From positions 496,001-560,000 of the forward strand of contig CAVTXH010000002.1 in NCBI GenBank assembly GCA_963738625.1: DNA of 64,000 nucleotides, given 5' to 3'. The DNA is from UBA7672 sp963738625. GTDB taxonomy: Bacteria; Pseudomonadota; Alphaproteobacteria; Caulobacterales; Hyphomonadaceae. Under the pieces are notes generated by a model. The model searched no databases. It was not told the DNA's origin and saw only the letters and a list, made by a program, of their open reading frames with translations. The position numbers were made by a program, and so were the translations under genes. This document shows, one piece after another, positions 18,864 to 29,113 of this stretch (position 1 is its first letter; each line of letters starts with the position of its first letter).

Positions 18864-19869
18864 TGGATGCGCGCCTCAGGGCTTCCAGCGCCGCGGCCGC
18901 CTTACCGCTCCTGATCGCTGCTCGCGCTGCTTCCGCGCCATCCCAAAGATTGGCGGCAAGCCCCGCCACCACCAGCGCGCCTGCCACGTTGGCGACCACC
19001 AGGTCCGCGAACGGACCTTGCTCGTTGTCCAGCACGCGCAACACCGCCGCTGCATTCTCGGATACCGTGCCGCCACGCAGCGCATCGAGGCTGGCACGCT
19101 TGAGGCCGAGGTTCTCCGGCGTGATCTCGTAGACCCGCACCAGGCCGTTCCTCAGCTCGCCGACCACGGTCGGCCCCGTGGTTGAAATCTCGTCCAGCCC
19201 GTCGCGGCCATGCACCACGAAAGCGGTCTCCGATCCGAGGCCCTGCAGCGCCTTGGCGAACGGCTCAACCCATTCGGGCGCGAATACGCCAAGCACCTGC
19301 CGCTTCACGCCGGCTGGGTTCGCCAGCGGCCCGAGCATGTTGAAGATGGTTCGTATGCCCAGCGCCGCCCGCACCGGCGCGACGTGCTTCATCGCCGAAT
19401 GATGCGCCGGCGCAAACATGAAGGCGAGGCCGGCGTCGCGGAAGCTCGCCTCCATCTGCGCATCTGTCGGCGAGAGGTTGACGCCCAGCGCCTCCAGCAC
19501 GTCGGCCGATCCCGCTTTGCTCTTCGATCTGTTGCCATGCTTGGCGACCTTTGCCCCGGCGCCGGCCGCGACGAACGCCGCCGCGGTCGACGTGTTGAGC
19601 GACGTCCAGCCCAGCCCTCCTGTGCCGCACGTATCGATGGCGCCTTCGGGCGCCTTCACCGGCCGCACATTGGCGCGCAGCACACGGGCGCCGGCGATGA
19701 TGTCGTCCACGGTTTCGCCGCGCGTGCGCAATCCCATGAGGAAAGCCGCGATCAGCGACGGTTCGGCTATGCCGCCAAGGATATCCTCGAACGCCTTGCC
19801 GATCTCGGCCTGGCCCGGACGCTCGCCGGCGGCGAGCTTGTTCACCGCACTGCGGACAGCGTCGCTCAT
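18856..19869 (-). CDS. trpD: Anthranilate phosphoribosyltransferase
   Basis: Transfers phosphoribose from PRPP to anthranilate. The 337-residue product shows the glycine-rich DTCGTGGLGW PRPP-binding motif, the KHGNRSKSKAGSADVLEALG block and HHSAMKHVAPVRAALGIRTI with FNMLGPLANPAG, all diagnostic of TrpD. The ATG overlaps the trpG stop in ATGA. Not fused to trpG, unlike in enterobacteria. Confidence 0.97.
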   Translation of the reverse strand: MSDAVRSAVNKLAAGERPGQAEIGKAFEDILGGIAEPSLIAAFLMGLRTRGETVDDIIAGARVLRANVRPVKAPEGAIDTCGTGGLGWTSLNTSTAAAFVAAGAGAKVAKHGNRSKSKAGSADVLEALGVNLSPTDAQMEASFRDAGLAFMFAPAHHSAMKHVAPVRAALGIRTIFNMLGPLANPAGVKRQVLGVFAPEWVEPFAKALQGLGSETAFVVHGRDGLDEISTTGPTVVGELRNGLVRVYEITPENLGLKRASLDALRGGTVSENAAAVLRVLDNEQGPFADLVVANVAGALVVAGLAANLWDGAEAARAAIRSGKAAAALEALRRASNG

Positions 19870-20456
19870 CTGCTTTTGACGTGTTTCAGGAAGTTGGCGA
19901 GCATGGTCTTGCCGTGTTCGGAGCCGATCGACTCCGGATGGAACTGCACGCCGAATACTGGGCGGGTCTTGTGGCTCACCGCCATGATCTCGCCATCAGC
20001 GGTTTCGGCATCCACTTTCAGCACGGACGGCAATCCGCTCCGGCGCACCGCCAGCGAGTGATAGCGCACGGCTTTGAACGTCTCCGGCACGCCCTCGAAC
20101 AGCTTGCCGCCAAGAACCTTCACGTTCCAAACCTTGCCGTGGACGATGTCGTGCGCGCTTTCCACCACGCCGCCCATCGCCTGGCCGATCGCCTGATGGC
20201 CAAGGCACACGCCGAGGATCGGCAGGTCGTCTGGCGCTTGGCTGATCACGTCGAGGCAGATGCCAGCTTCGTTGGGCGTGCACGGTCCCGGCGACAGCAC
20301 GATGGCGTCCGCGCCTTTCGCCAGTGCTTCCTTCGCCGTCAGCGCATCATTGCGCACGACTTCCACGTCGGCGCCGACGTCCTGCAGGTAGTGGACGAGG
20401 TTGTAGGTGAAGCTGTCATAGTTATCGACGATGAGAACTTTGAGAGATTTGGTCAT
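19866..20456 (-). CDS. trpG: Anthranilate synthase component II (glutamine amidotransferase)
   Basis: Class I glutamine amidotransferase subunit that supplies ammonia to TrpE; in many bacteria it also serves aminodeoxychorismate synthase. The 196-residue product begins VLIVDNYDSFTYNLVHYLQD. The nucleophile Cys lies in GVCLGHQAIGQ and the His-Glu pair in FGVQFHPESIGSEHGK. The ATG at 20456 gives the standard start; the frame is open another 113 codons upstream into the trpE-trpG spacer, but that stretch is not protein-like. A 103-base spacer separates it from trpE. Confidence 0.97.
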   Translation of the reverse strand: MTKSLKVLIVDNYDSFTYNLVHYLQDVGADVEVVRNDALTAKEALAKGADAIVLSPGPCTPNEAGICLDVISQAPDDLPILGVCLGHQAIGQAMGGVVESAHDIVHGKVWNVKVLGGKLFEGVPETFKAVRYHSLAVRRSGLPSVLKVDAETADGEIMAVSHKTRPVFGVQFHPESIGSEHGKTMLANFLKHVKSR

Positions 20457-20559
20457 GATGCGGCGCCAGACAGGTTGAGGGGCTGGGACGGCGAGCGGGC
20501 CGATGGCATGCGCCATCGCCAGCCTGCCGCCCGCCAGCCGCTGTTGCCCGCGCCGAGCA

Positions 20560-21996
20560 TCACCTGTTCCCCCGGTCGTATCGCGCCGCTTCCTCGGCCG
20601 CGCGGAACAGGGCGCTGGCCTTGTGCACCGTCTCCTGGAATTCGCTTTCGGGATTGGAGTCGTAGACGACCCCGCCGCCCGCCTGAACGTGGATCCTGCC
20701 GTCCTTGAACACCGCCGTGCGCAGCGCGATGCAGGTGTCCATGTCGCCGCCCGCGCCAAAATAACCGACGGCGCCGGCATAGACGCCGCGCGCATGCGGC
20801 TCGAGTTCGGAGATGATCTGCATCGCGCGGATTTTCGGCGCGCCCGACGTCGTGCCTGCCGGGAAGCCTGCCGTCAGCGCGGAGACCATATCTTCGCCGT
20901 CCTTCAGCCGCCCCTGCACGTTGGAGACGATGTGCATCACATGGCTGTAGCGCTCCACCTTGAAGCTCTCGGTCACTTCCACCGTCCCGCGCGCCGCGAC
21001 CCTGCCGACATCGTTGCGGCCGAGGTCGAGCAGCATCAGGTGCTCCGCCCGCTCCTTGGGATCGGCCAGCAGTCGCGTTTCATTGGCCTTGTCCGCTTCC
21101 GGATCGGCTCCGCGCGGCAGCGTGCCGGCGATTGGGCGCACGGTAACCAGCCCATCGCGCACGCGCACCAGGATCTCCGGACTCGACCCAGAAATCTGGA
21201 ACTCGCCGAAGTTCACGTAGAACATGAAGGGAGACGGGTTGAGCCTTCTCAACGCCCGATAGAAAGCAAACGGAGACCGCTCGAACTTCGCCGAAAAGCG
21301 CTGGCTGGGCACGACCTGGAAGATGTCGCCGGCGCATATGTACTTCTTAGCCTGCTCGACCATCTCGAGGTAGCGCGACTTCTCGGTGTTCGACTGGAAG
21401 GCGATCTTCTCCGTCGGCGCGTCGTTGGGCCGTGAGGGCGGAGCAGCCTCGTCGAGCTTGGCCTCTACGGCATCGAGCCGGGCGAGCGTCGCCGCCTCGC
21501 CGCCGCGTTCGGGCGCTGCGAGGATGATCTCCTGCCGCACACCGTCGAAGATCAGCACCACGCCGGGCCGCATCAGCATTGCTTCGGGCACGCCCGATGG
21601 ATCGGGCTTCGGATCGGGCAGTTTCTCGACATAGCGGACCATGTCATAGCCGAGGAAGCCGAACGCGCCCGCCGCCATAGGGGGCAGGCCTTCAAGGCCG
21701 GATACTTTGCATGCGTCGATGAACCCGCGGAGCGAGGCCATCGGATCGGTCGAAGTCGACTCGATCTTGCCAAAGTCGCCGGTGAGCGAAGTTTCCGCCT
21801 TTCCGCGGCGCACGCGCCACCACAGGTCCGGCGCCATGCCGATGAACGAGTAACGGCCGCGGCTCTCGCCGCCCATCACGCTCTCGAACAGCACCAGGCC
21901 AGGCTGCATCGGGCCGAGCTTCAGCATCGCCGATACAGGCGACTCCGTGTCGTCGACCCGGCGCCGGACGATAAGCCGGGGCAGGGCAGAGCTCAT
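20560..21996 (-). CDS. trpE: Anthranilate synthase component I
   Basis: Converts chorismate and ammonia to anthranilate, the first committed step to tryptophan. The 478-residue product has the chorismate-binding core: PIAGTLPRGADPEADKANE, LMLLDLGRNDVGRVAARGTV, SHVMHIVSNVQGRLK, LTAGFPAGTTSGAPKIRAM and IQAGGGVVYDS-type C-terminal segment. The N-terminal domain includes the region that usually binds tryptophan for feedback inhibition. Its ATG overlaps the ppiD stop in ATGA, so it is translationally coupled to ppiD; no trp leader peptide precedes it. Confidence 0.97.
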   Translation of the reverse strand: MSSALPRLIVRRRVDDTESPVSAMLKLGPMQPGLVLFESVMGGESRGRYSFIGMAPDLWWRVRRGKAETSLTGDFGKIESTSTDPMASLRGFIDACKVSGLEGLPPMAAGAFGFLGYDMVRYVEKLPDPKPDPSGVPEAMLMRPGVVLIFDGVRQEIILAAPERGGEAATLARLDAVEAKLDEAAPPSRPNDAPTEKIAFQSNTEKSRYLEMVEQAKKYICAGDIFQVVPSQRFSAKFERSPFAFYRALRRLNPSPFMFYVNFGEFQISGSSPEILVRVRDGLVTVRPIAGTLPRGADPEADKANETRLLADPKERAEHLMLLDLGRNDVGRVAARGTVEVTESFKVERYSHVMHIVSNVQGRLKDGEDMVSALTAGFPAGTTSGAPKIRAMQIISELEPHARGVYAGAVGYFGAGGDMDTCIALRTAVFKDGRIHVQAGGGVVYDSNPESEFQETVHKASALFRAAEEAARYDRGNR

Positions 21997-23882
21997 TGCG
22001 CCTCGTCTTTGGTGAGGTTCTCGAAGAAGGCGTCCACTGCCTTCTGGTTCGGCTTCACCGCCACGATCTTGTCAACGCCGCGCGCGAAGACTTCACGGAT
22101 GTCCGCGGTCAGCGTCTCGGCGACGCTCCGGTCGATCTGCGATTTCAGGGTGGCCTCGAGCTCGGGCTTGATGGGCGCGATCTTGTCGATCTTCACCACC
22201 CAAGGATTGCCCTGCTGGTCGTGCGCAACGCCAGCTTCGCCCTGCGGCAGGCTGAAGGCGAGCGCGAGCACGTTCGGGTCGATCTGTGAATTGGCGGCCC
22301 GCATGATCTCGATCCCGGCGAGAGCGGCCAGCTTGTGCGTTGTTGCAGCCTTGTCGAACGCCATGCCGCCCTTTAGCGACGCGACCATGTCGTTCGCCAT
22401 CTTGTCGGCCGCCTCATGCATCTGTTCCTGGAGATACAATCCCCGGACATCGACCGCGACTTCTTCATAGGCCAGCGTATGCGCCGGCAGGATTTCATCG
22501 ACGCGGAAGAGCGCCCGCTCGTTGTCGCCTTCGATCACGTCGGTCGTCTGCCCGGCGGAAACACTGAACAGCGTCCGTACGGCTTCGGGATACTTGGCCA
22601 GCAGACTCGATTGCAGGCGGTCTTTGGTCGTCGCGTTGGCGTCAATCGCGTCGAGCTGGATGACCGGCGCGCCGATGTTCTTTGCGATCTCCTCCAGCGA
22701 GATGCCGCCCGCCATGTCGTAGAAACCCTCTTCGGAATTCTCGAACAGCCGCACGGCCGCAGACTGCGCTAGATCGTTGCGCACGGCGTCCGCCACCTGT
22801 TCGAACGGCGTGGGCACGCCTGGTGTTATCGACTTCACCTCGACCGCGTAGAACTGCTCCTGGATCGCGAACGGACCCTGCAGTTGACCAATCGGCATGG
22901 AGAAGACCAGCGCGTCATACTGCTTCTCGGTCAGGTCGCCGGGCTTCAACATAAGGTCCATTGGCGTTACGCCCGGCGCCTGCTTCAAAGCCTCGTCGGC
23001 GCTCTTTCCGCCCTTCACAAGGTCGATGAAGGTCTGGAGCGCGTTGCGGTTGTCGGACGTGTACTGCGCCACCTGTCGTGTTTCGGGCGAGGAGTACTGC
23101 TTGATGCGGCGCTCATACTCCGCGCGGATCTCGTCCTGTTTCAGCTCCACCTTGTCGGTGTAGTCGGCTGGCGAATAGGACAGCATGGAAATGCGCCGGC
23201 GTTCTGGCTGCTGGAAGCGGACCGAATTCTTGCCGTAGAAGGCGCGCAGCTCTTCGTCGGGCGGCGTCTTGGGCTGCGGGATAGCCTCGGGCGCCACGCG
23301 CGCCACCGAAAGGGTTCGCGTCTCGCCGTTAAAGCTGAGCAGCGGCCTGGTGAGAATGTCAGGCGTGACCAGGGCGGCATCGACCGACCGCTCGATATAG
23401 TCGGCTGTCCGCACATCGCGCAGGAACTGCACGTATTCAGCAACGGTGATCTTGCGGAACTGCGCCTCGGACCGGATCGCATCCATGCTCAGGCGGCCAA
23501 GCGAATCCTTGAAGCCGTCGGCCGTGCTGATCATGCTTGTAACCGAGGCCTCGCTGGCGACGGCGCCGATCTTCCGGCCGAACTCGGCAATCCTGATGCG
23601 GTTTACTTCGCGTAGCATGACTTCGCGCGTCACGCCCTGCTTGGCGGCATCGCGCGCCGAGAGTATCTCGCCCTTTTCGCGCCGGTACTGTTCCAGCACC
23701 ACATCGACCTGCTTGTTGACGTCCGCGGGGCGCACCTCGCGGTCGCCGACCTGGATGAATCCGCCGCCGGTCACCCCGCTGAACGGGTCCGAAAAGCCGA
23801 AAACGCCGAAGCTGATGATCAGCAGCGCGAACAGGCCGATCGACCATTTGGACTTCACGAACTTTCGCATGAAGCCGAGCAT
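21993..23882 (-). CDS. ppiD: SurA N-terminal/peptidyl-prolyl isomerase PpiD-like membrane-anchored chaperone
   Basis: Inner-membrane-anchored periplasmic foldase of the PpiD family. The 629-residue product has a short cytoplasmic N terminus (MLGFMRKFVKSKWS), one membrane segment (IGLFALLIISFGVFGF), a SurA_N-like region and, in the middle (about residues 230-370), the parvulin-like region, then a long C-terminal part. Whether the parvulin domain keeps catalytic residues I cannot tell. ATG 23882 has a GGGAG site 8 bases upstream; ATG 23870 is an alternative. The frame stays open far upstream, opposite tpiA and secG, but that part is antisense. Coupled to trpE, as in many alphaproteobacteria. 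Confidence 0.93.
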   Translation of the reverse strand: MLGFMRKFVKSKWSIGLFALLIISFGVFGFSDPFSGVTGGGFIQVGDREVRPADVNKQVDVVLEQYRREKGEILSARDAAKQGVTREVMLREVNRIRIAEFGRKIGAVASEASVTSMISTADGFKDSLGRLSMDAIRSEAQFRKITVAEYVQFLRDVRTADYIERSVDAALVTPDILTRPLLSFNGETRTLSVARVAPEAIPQPKTPPDEELRAFYGKNSVRFQQPERRRISMLSYSPADYTDKVELKQDEIRAEYERRIKQYSSPETRQVAQYTSDNRNALQTFIDLVKGGKSADEALKQAPGVTPMDLMLKPGDLTEKQYDALVFSMPIGQLQGPFAIQEQFYAVEVKSITPGVPTPFEQVADAVRNDLAQSAAVRLFENSEEGFYDMAGGISLEEIAKNIGAPVIQLDAIDANATTKDRLQSSLLAKYPEAVRTLFSVSAGQTTDVIEGDNERALFRVDEILPAHTLAYEEVAVDVRGLYLQEQMHEAADKMANDMVASLKGGMAFDKAATTHKLAALAGIEIMRAANSQIDPNVLALAFSLPQGEAGVAHDQQGNPWVVKIDKIAPIKPELEATLKSQIDRSVAETLTADIREVFARGVDKIVAVKPNQKAVDAFFENLTKDEAQ

Positions 23883-23951
23883 TGGCGGCACTCCCGAAGA
23901 CTTTTTGGCGGCGCCCCTGTTTGGGTTGTCCGCTGGAACACGGCTTGCTAG

Positions 23952-23998
23952 AGCATTTTCCGGCGAAGGGGAAACCGCTTTGCCGCAGGAAAATGCGA
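23952..23998. repeat. Palindromic REP-like element in the ppiD-tpiA intergenic region
   Basis: Inverted repeat with arms AGCATTTTCCGGC and GCCGCAGGAAAATGC around a central GAAGGGGAAACCGCTTT. Elements of this form (CTAGAGCATTTTC ... GAAAATGCG) are common dispersed palindromes in alphaproteobacterial, especially rhizobial, intergenic DNA. It lies between two divergent genes, so it is not a terminator for either. Confidence 0.65.
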
Positions 23999-24089
23999 CA
24001 ATACGGCAATTTGGAACAGGTTTCGGGAGCAGTTGTCGAAAGACCCCTGACCTGGCCGCGCTGTCTGCCAGATGGGGACCGAATACGGC

Positions 24090-24842
24090 ATGAGCGCACG
24101 CGGTAAACTGGTAGCCGGCAACTGGAAAATGAACGGGCTGATCGCCTCGCTGGCCGAGATCGAGGAGATAGTCGCTGGCGCCGAGCAACTGCCGCCGTCT
24201 GTCGAACTGGCCGTCTGCCCTCCCGCAACCATGGCGGCGCTTGCCGCGGAATTCCTTTCGGACGGCCTCGTCGCCCTTGGCGGGCAGGACTGCCATGCCG
24301 AGAAGTCCGGGGCCTATACCGGCGATATCAGCGCCGAAATGTGGGCGGATCTCGACGCCCGCTATGTGATCGTCGGCCATTCCGAGCGCCGCGCCATGCA
24401 CGGGGAGACGGACGCCATCGTCTCCGCCAAGGCGGCCGCGGCAATCCGGGCGGGGCTCACCCCCATCATCTGCCTCGGCGAAAGCCTGGCCGAGCGGGAT
24501 GCCGGCAAGACGCTGGAAATCGTCAGCCGCCAGCTTGCCGGGTCGGCGCCGGCTTCCGCCGCCAATGCACCCTTCGTCATTGCCTACGAGCCCATCTGGG
24601 CAATCGGCACCGGCCGCACCCCCACCACCGCCCAGGTCGCCGAAGTCCACGCCGCCATGAGGGCCGAGCTCAGGGGCCGGTTCGGAGCGGCGGCGGATGC
24701 AGTCAAGCTGCTCTATGGCGGCTCGGTAAAGCCGGACAACGCCCGCGAGCTGATGCATGTCCCGGACGTCGACGGGGCTCTCGTAGGCGGCGCCAGCTTG
24801 AAATCCGTGGACTTTCTGGCGATCGCTCGGGCCTGCGCTTAG
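24090..24842 (+). CDS. tpiA: Triosephosphate isomerase
   Basis: Interconverts dihydroxyacetone phosphate and glyceraldehyde 3-phosphate. The 250-residue product starts at ATG 24090 (MSARGKLVAGNWKMNG). It contains the Asn-Lys pair of NWKMNG, the catalytic His in VIVGHSERR, the catalytic Glu in AYEPIWAIGTG with the flexible loop, and LLYGGSVKPDN for phosphate binding. An in-frame ATG at 24072 would add six residues. Divergent from ppiD; secG follows 105 bases downstream. Confidence 0.97.
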   Translation: MSARGKLVAGNWKMNGLIASLAEIEEIVAGAEQLPPSVELAVCPPATMAALAAEFLSDGLVALGGQDCHAEKSGAYTGDISAEMWADLDARYVIVGHSERRAMHGETDAIVSAKAAAAIRAGLTPIICLGESLAERDAGKTLEIVSRQLAGSAPASAANAPFVIAYEPIWAIGTGRTPTTAQVAEVHAAMRAELRGRFGAAADAVKLLYGGSVKPDNARELMHVPDVDGALVGGASLKSVDFLAIARACA

Positions 24843-24947
24843 CGCGGCCGCGTCGTCGCACCCATATGAAATGTGCCTATAGGGCTTGGCCGCGCCCTCG
24901 CGGCGTGCTCTTAGGCGGTCGATCCTTGTTCCGGGGCGCATTTTTCC

Positions 24948-25487
24948 ATGCAGACGGTCCTGCTCGTCGTCCACCTTTTCGCCTGCATCGCGCTTGTGAT
25001 TGCAGTGATGCTGCAACGTTCGGAGGGCGGCGCCCTTGGGATGAGCGGTGGCGGAACGGGCGGTATCATCTCCGGCCGGGGCGCAGCTAACGTGCTGGTC
25101 AGGACCACCATGGTTCTGGCGGCCGTTTTCTTTGTCACCAGCATCACCATGACGCGCCTCAACGCAGAGAACGTCCGCCGGCCGACCGACCTGGAGCGCC
25201 AGATCCAGCAGCAGACCGTCGATCCGCTCGCCGGTGGGGCGAACACGAATCCCCTCGGCGCCGCGCCGCGCGTCGGTGCGACGACGCCGCCGCCCGCGCC
25301 GGTGACGACGACGCCCGATCCGCTGGCGCCCGTGACGACGCCGCCGGCGTCCGCGCCCGCGCCAACGCCATCCACAACTACGGTCACCCCGTCGGCCGCG
25401 ACGACGCCGACTCCGGCGCCTGCTCCCGCGCAACCGGCCCCGGTTCAGCCGGCGCCAGCCCAAAACGGCGGCGCAAACAACCCCTAG
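24948..25487 (+). CDS. secG: Preprotein translocase subunit SecG with a long low-complexity tail
   Basis: Small membrane subunit of the SecYEG translocon. The first ~75 residues hold the two membrane helices of the family (TVLLVVHLFACIALVIAVML and LVRTTMVLAAVFFVTSITM) with the conserved LQRSEGGALGMSGGG loop. The remaining ~100 residues are Pro/Ala/Thr-rich and probably unstructured, which makes the protein 179 residues instead of the more usual 80-130. Located between tpiA and pyrG, as in many alphaproteobacteria. Confidence 0.94.
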   Translation: MQTVLLVVHLFACIALVIAVMLQRSEGGALGMSGGGTGGIISGRGAANVLVRTTMVLAAVFFVTSITMTRLNAENVRRPTDLERQIQQQTVDPLAGGANTNPLGAAPRVGATTPPPAPVTTTPDPLAPVTTPPASAPAPTPSTTTVTPSAATTPTPAPAPAQPAPVQPAPAQNGGANNP

Positions 25488-25625
25488 CTTCGCGAATCGC
25501 AGCACTATCCACAGGCGCAGGCGGCCTGTTCACCTCAGCCGCCCCGCGCGATCCCCTAGGAAACACGCACGGTTTCGTCCGCGACTCGACCTCGGGCAAA
25601 AGCGGAGCTAGAGCGGTTATCCGTC

Positions 25626-27253
<1,628 letters not shown>

Positions 27254-27257
<4 letters not shown>

Positions 27258-28645
27258 TCTTCGCCCGGCGGCACGCTCGAGGGCACTAGGTCGAAAGCGA
27301 AGGTCAGCCTCGGCTTGTCTCCCGAGAACGGGACTGTCCCGTGCCACATGTATGACGGGAACAGCACCAGCAAGCCGGGCTTCGGCTCGACGAAATGCTC
27401 CGGCCCAAGCGGCGGGTCGGTCTTCACCCCCGGCTGGCCGAACCTGATCCAGCCTTCCCGTCCGCGCGGCTCGACGGTCTCGATGTAGCAGGCGGACGAC
27501 AGCCATCCCTGCGGATGGACGTGGTCGATGTGATATCCGCCCGGCCGCAGCTTCACCGACCACATGCCCTGGAATGTGTAGGTTCCACGATTGCGGCTGC
27601 TGACCGGACCATCGCCATGGCCAAGCTCCGCAAGTCGCCGGCGGATCGGACCATCGAGCGCGGCCGGCAAAGCCTGAAGGGCAGGGTGCGGGTTCTGGAG
27701 GATGTCGGTCGCCTGGCTGCCATGGCGCAGCGACTGGTTGAACGGATGCTCCCTGAAAGCGTGCGCCGCTTTCAGCGCGACCGCGACGTCCGCCACATAG
27801 GCCTCGAGGCTGGCCCAGCCCGGCGGCGTATCGAGCGCCGAACTCCAGACCAGCCGGTCATAGTCGTAGAGTTCGCGGTATTGCTTGTCGCCGAGCAGCC
27901 GCCACGCAGTCGCCTGAAGCGCGATCGCATGCTGGTTGGCCGACCAGCGCCGCCGGAGACCAGCCGCCATGTCGGATGCGCGCCGCGCTTCGCCTACGCC
28001 GAGCAAGGCCTCGGTAAGCGTGATCTGCGTCGACATCTCGTTCGCGGCCGCCGCATAGGCCCGCTCGGCCAGGGCGAGCGCGTCCTGCGCCAAGCCGAGA
28101 CTCGCCGCCAGCTGCGCGGCGCGCAGGGTCAGGCCGATGTCGGACGGGTTGTTCTTCGCGAGTCCGCTGACCAGAGCGAACGCCTCGCTGGGCTGCCCGG
28201 CGAATTCCAACGCCTGCGCCTTGATGACAGAAAGCCGCGGGTCGCCGGGCGCCGCCTGGATCGCTTTTTCCAGATCCTCCAGCGCCGCATTTGCATCGCC
28301 CGACCGCATCCAGCGCAGCTGCGCCAGCTCCCTCTGCGCTTCGTAAAGATCGGGGCGGCGTCTTAGCGCCTCGCGAAAGGCCGTCTCGGAGGCGTCCAGA
28401 CGGCCGAGCGCCTGCTCGCAGCGGGCGAGGACCAGCCAGGTCTCGGGCGCATCGATCCCCTTGGCGAAGGCGGCGCGAATATGGGGCTCGGCCTCCCCCC
28501 AGCGGCCCGCGTCGCCCAGCGCCCCGGCGAGGTTATGCTCGGCCACCCCAGACCGGGGGTTTGCGGCCACGGCTTCGCCATACCGCAGGATCGCCTCGTC
28601 GAGACGGCCAGCAGCCTTCAGCACATGCGCTTCGCGCATGAGCAT
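27254..28645 (-). CDS. TPR protein with a C-terminal 2OG-Fe(II) oxygenase-like domain
   Basis: About 463 residues. The first ~280 residues are alpha-helical repeats with TPR spacing (AGRLDEAILRYGEAVAANPR, AGRWGEAEPHIRAAFAKG, LGRLDASETAFREALRRRPD). The last ~130 look like the putative 2OG-Fe(II) oxygenase family PF13759: HIDHVHPQGWLSSACYIETV with candidate iron ligands, then LLVLFPSYMWHGTVPF and the 2-oxoglutarate-binding Arg of DKPRLTFAFDL. The substrate is unknown; TPRs suggest a protein partner. ATG 28645 has an AGGA upstream; a GTG at 28666 is an alternative. Convergent with pyrG, divergent from rpmF. Confidence 0.8.
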
Positions 28646-28797
28646 GGTGGCGTCCTGCGATGTCACAGCCGGTTTCTGACCCCAGAGCTGGCCGCAGAGG
28701 TTAGTCTTGCGGCCTCCCATCGAAGCGCGTATGACGCCGGCTCGCAAGGACGGGGAAGTGCCGTCTTTCACGCATCTACAGGTATTTCGAGGCTTCT

Positions 28798-28983
28798 ATG
28801 GCCGTCCCAAAGCGCAAAACATCCCCTTCCAAGCGCGGCATGCGCCGTAGCCACGATCGCCTCCCGGGCTCGACCTGGACGGAGGACAAGGAGACCGGCG
28901 AACTGCGCCGTCCGCACCATGTCGACCCGAAAACCGGCATGTATCGCGGCAAGCAGGTGCTGACGCCGAAGGACGAGGAATAG
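28798..28983 (+). CDS. rpmF: 50S ribosomal protein L32 (zinc-free form)
   Basis: 61 residues beginning MAVPKRKTSPSKRGMRRSHD, the standard L32 N terminus. In zinc-binding L32 the second half carries two CxxC pairs (CPDCGE, CPSCGxYRG). Here the equivalent segment is DKETGELRRPHHVDPKTGMY with all four cysteines gone, so this is a C-minus paralogue type. The YRGKQV end is conserved. It stands alone between the divergent oxygenase gene and eno. Confidence 0.95.
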   Translation: MAVPKRKTSPSKRGMRRSHDRLPGSTWTEDKETGELRRPHHVDPKTGMYRGKQVLTPKDEE

Positions 28984-29113
28984 GCGCTCGCCTTTCCTGG
29001 TGGCCGCACGATTGCATGCGGCGGCGGTTCAAGACATAGCAGGCGCGGAATAGCGCAGCGGCAGGTCCGTTGCGCCTTTGGCGTTTGTGTTTCCAACCAG
29101 CAAGGACCGGACA

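Noticed and set aside
23883..25505. Minus-strand frame continuing upstream of ppiD for 541 codons, opposite tpiA and secG
   Set aside because: It is antisense to two well-identified genes, and its translation is Arg/Gly low complexity. The PpiD protein begins at 23882 with a good ribosome-binding site and membrane anchor.
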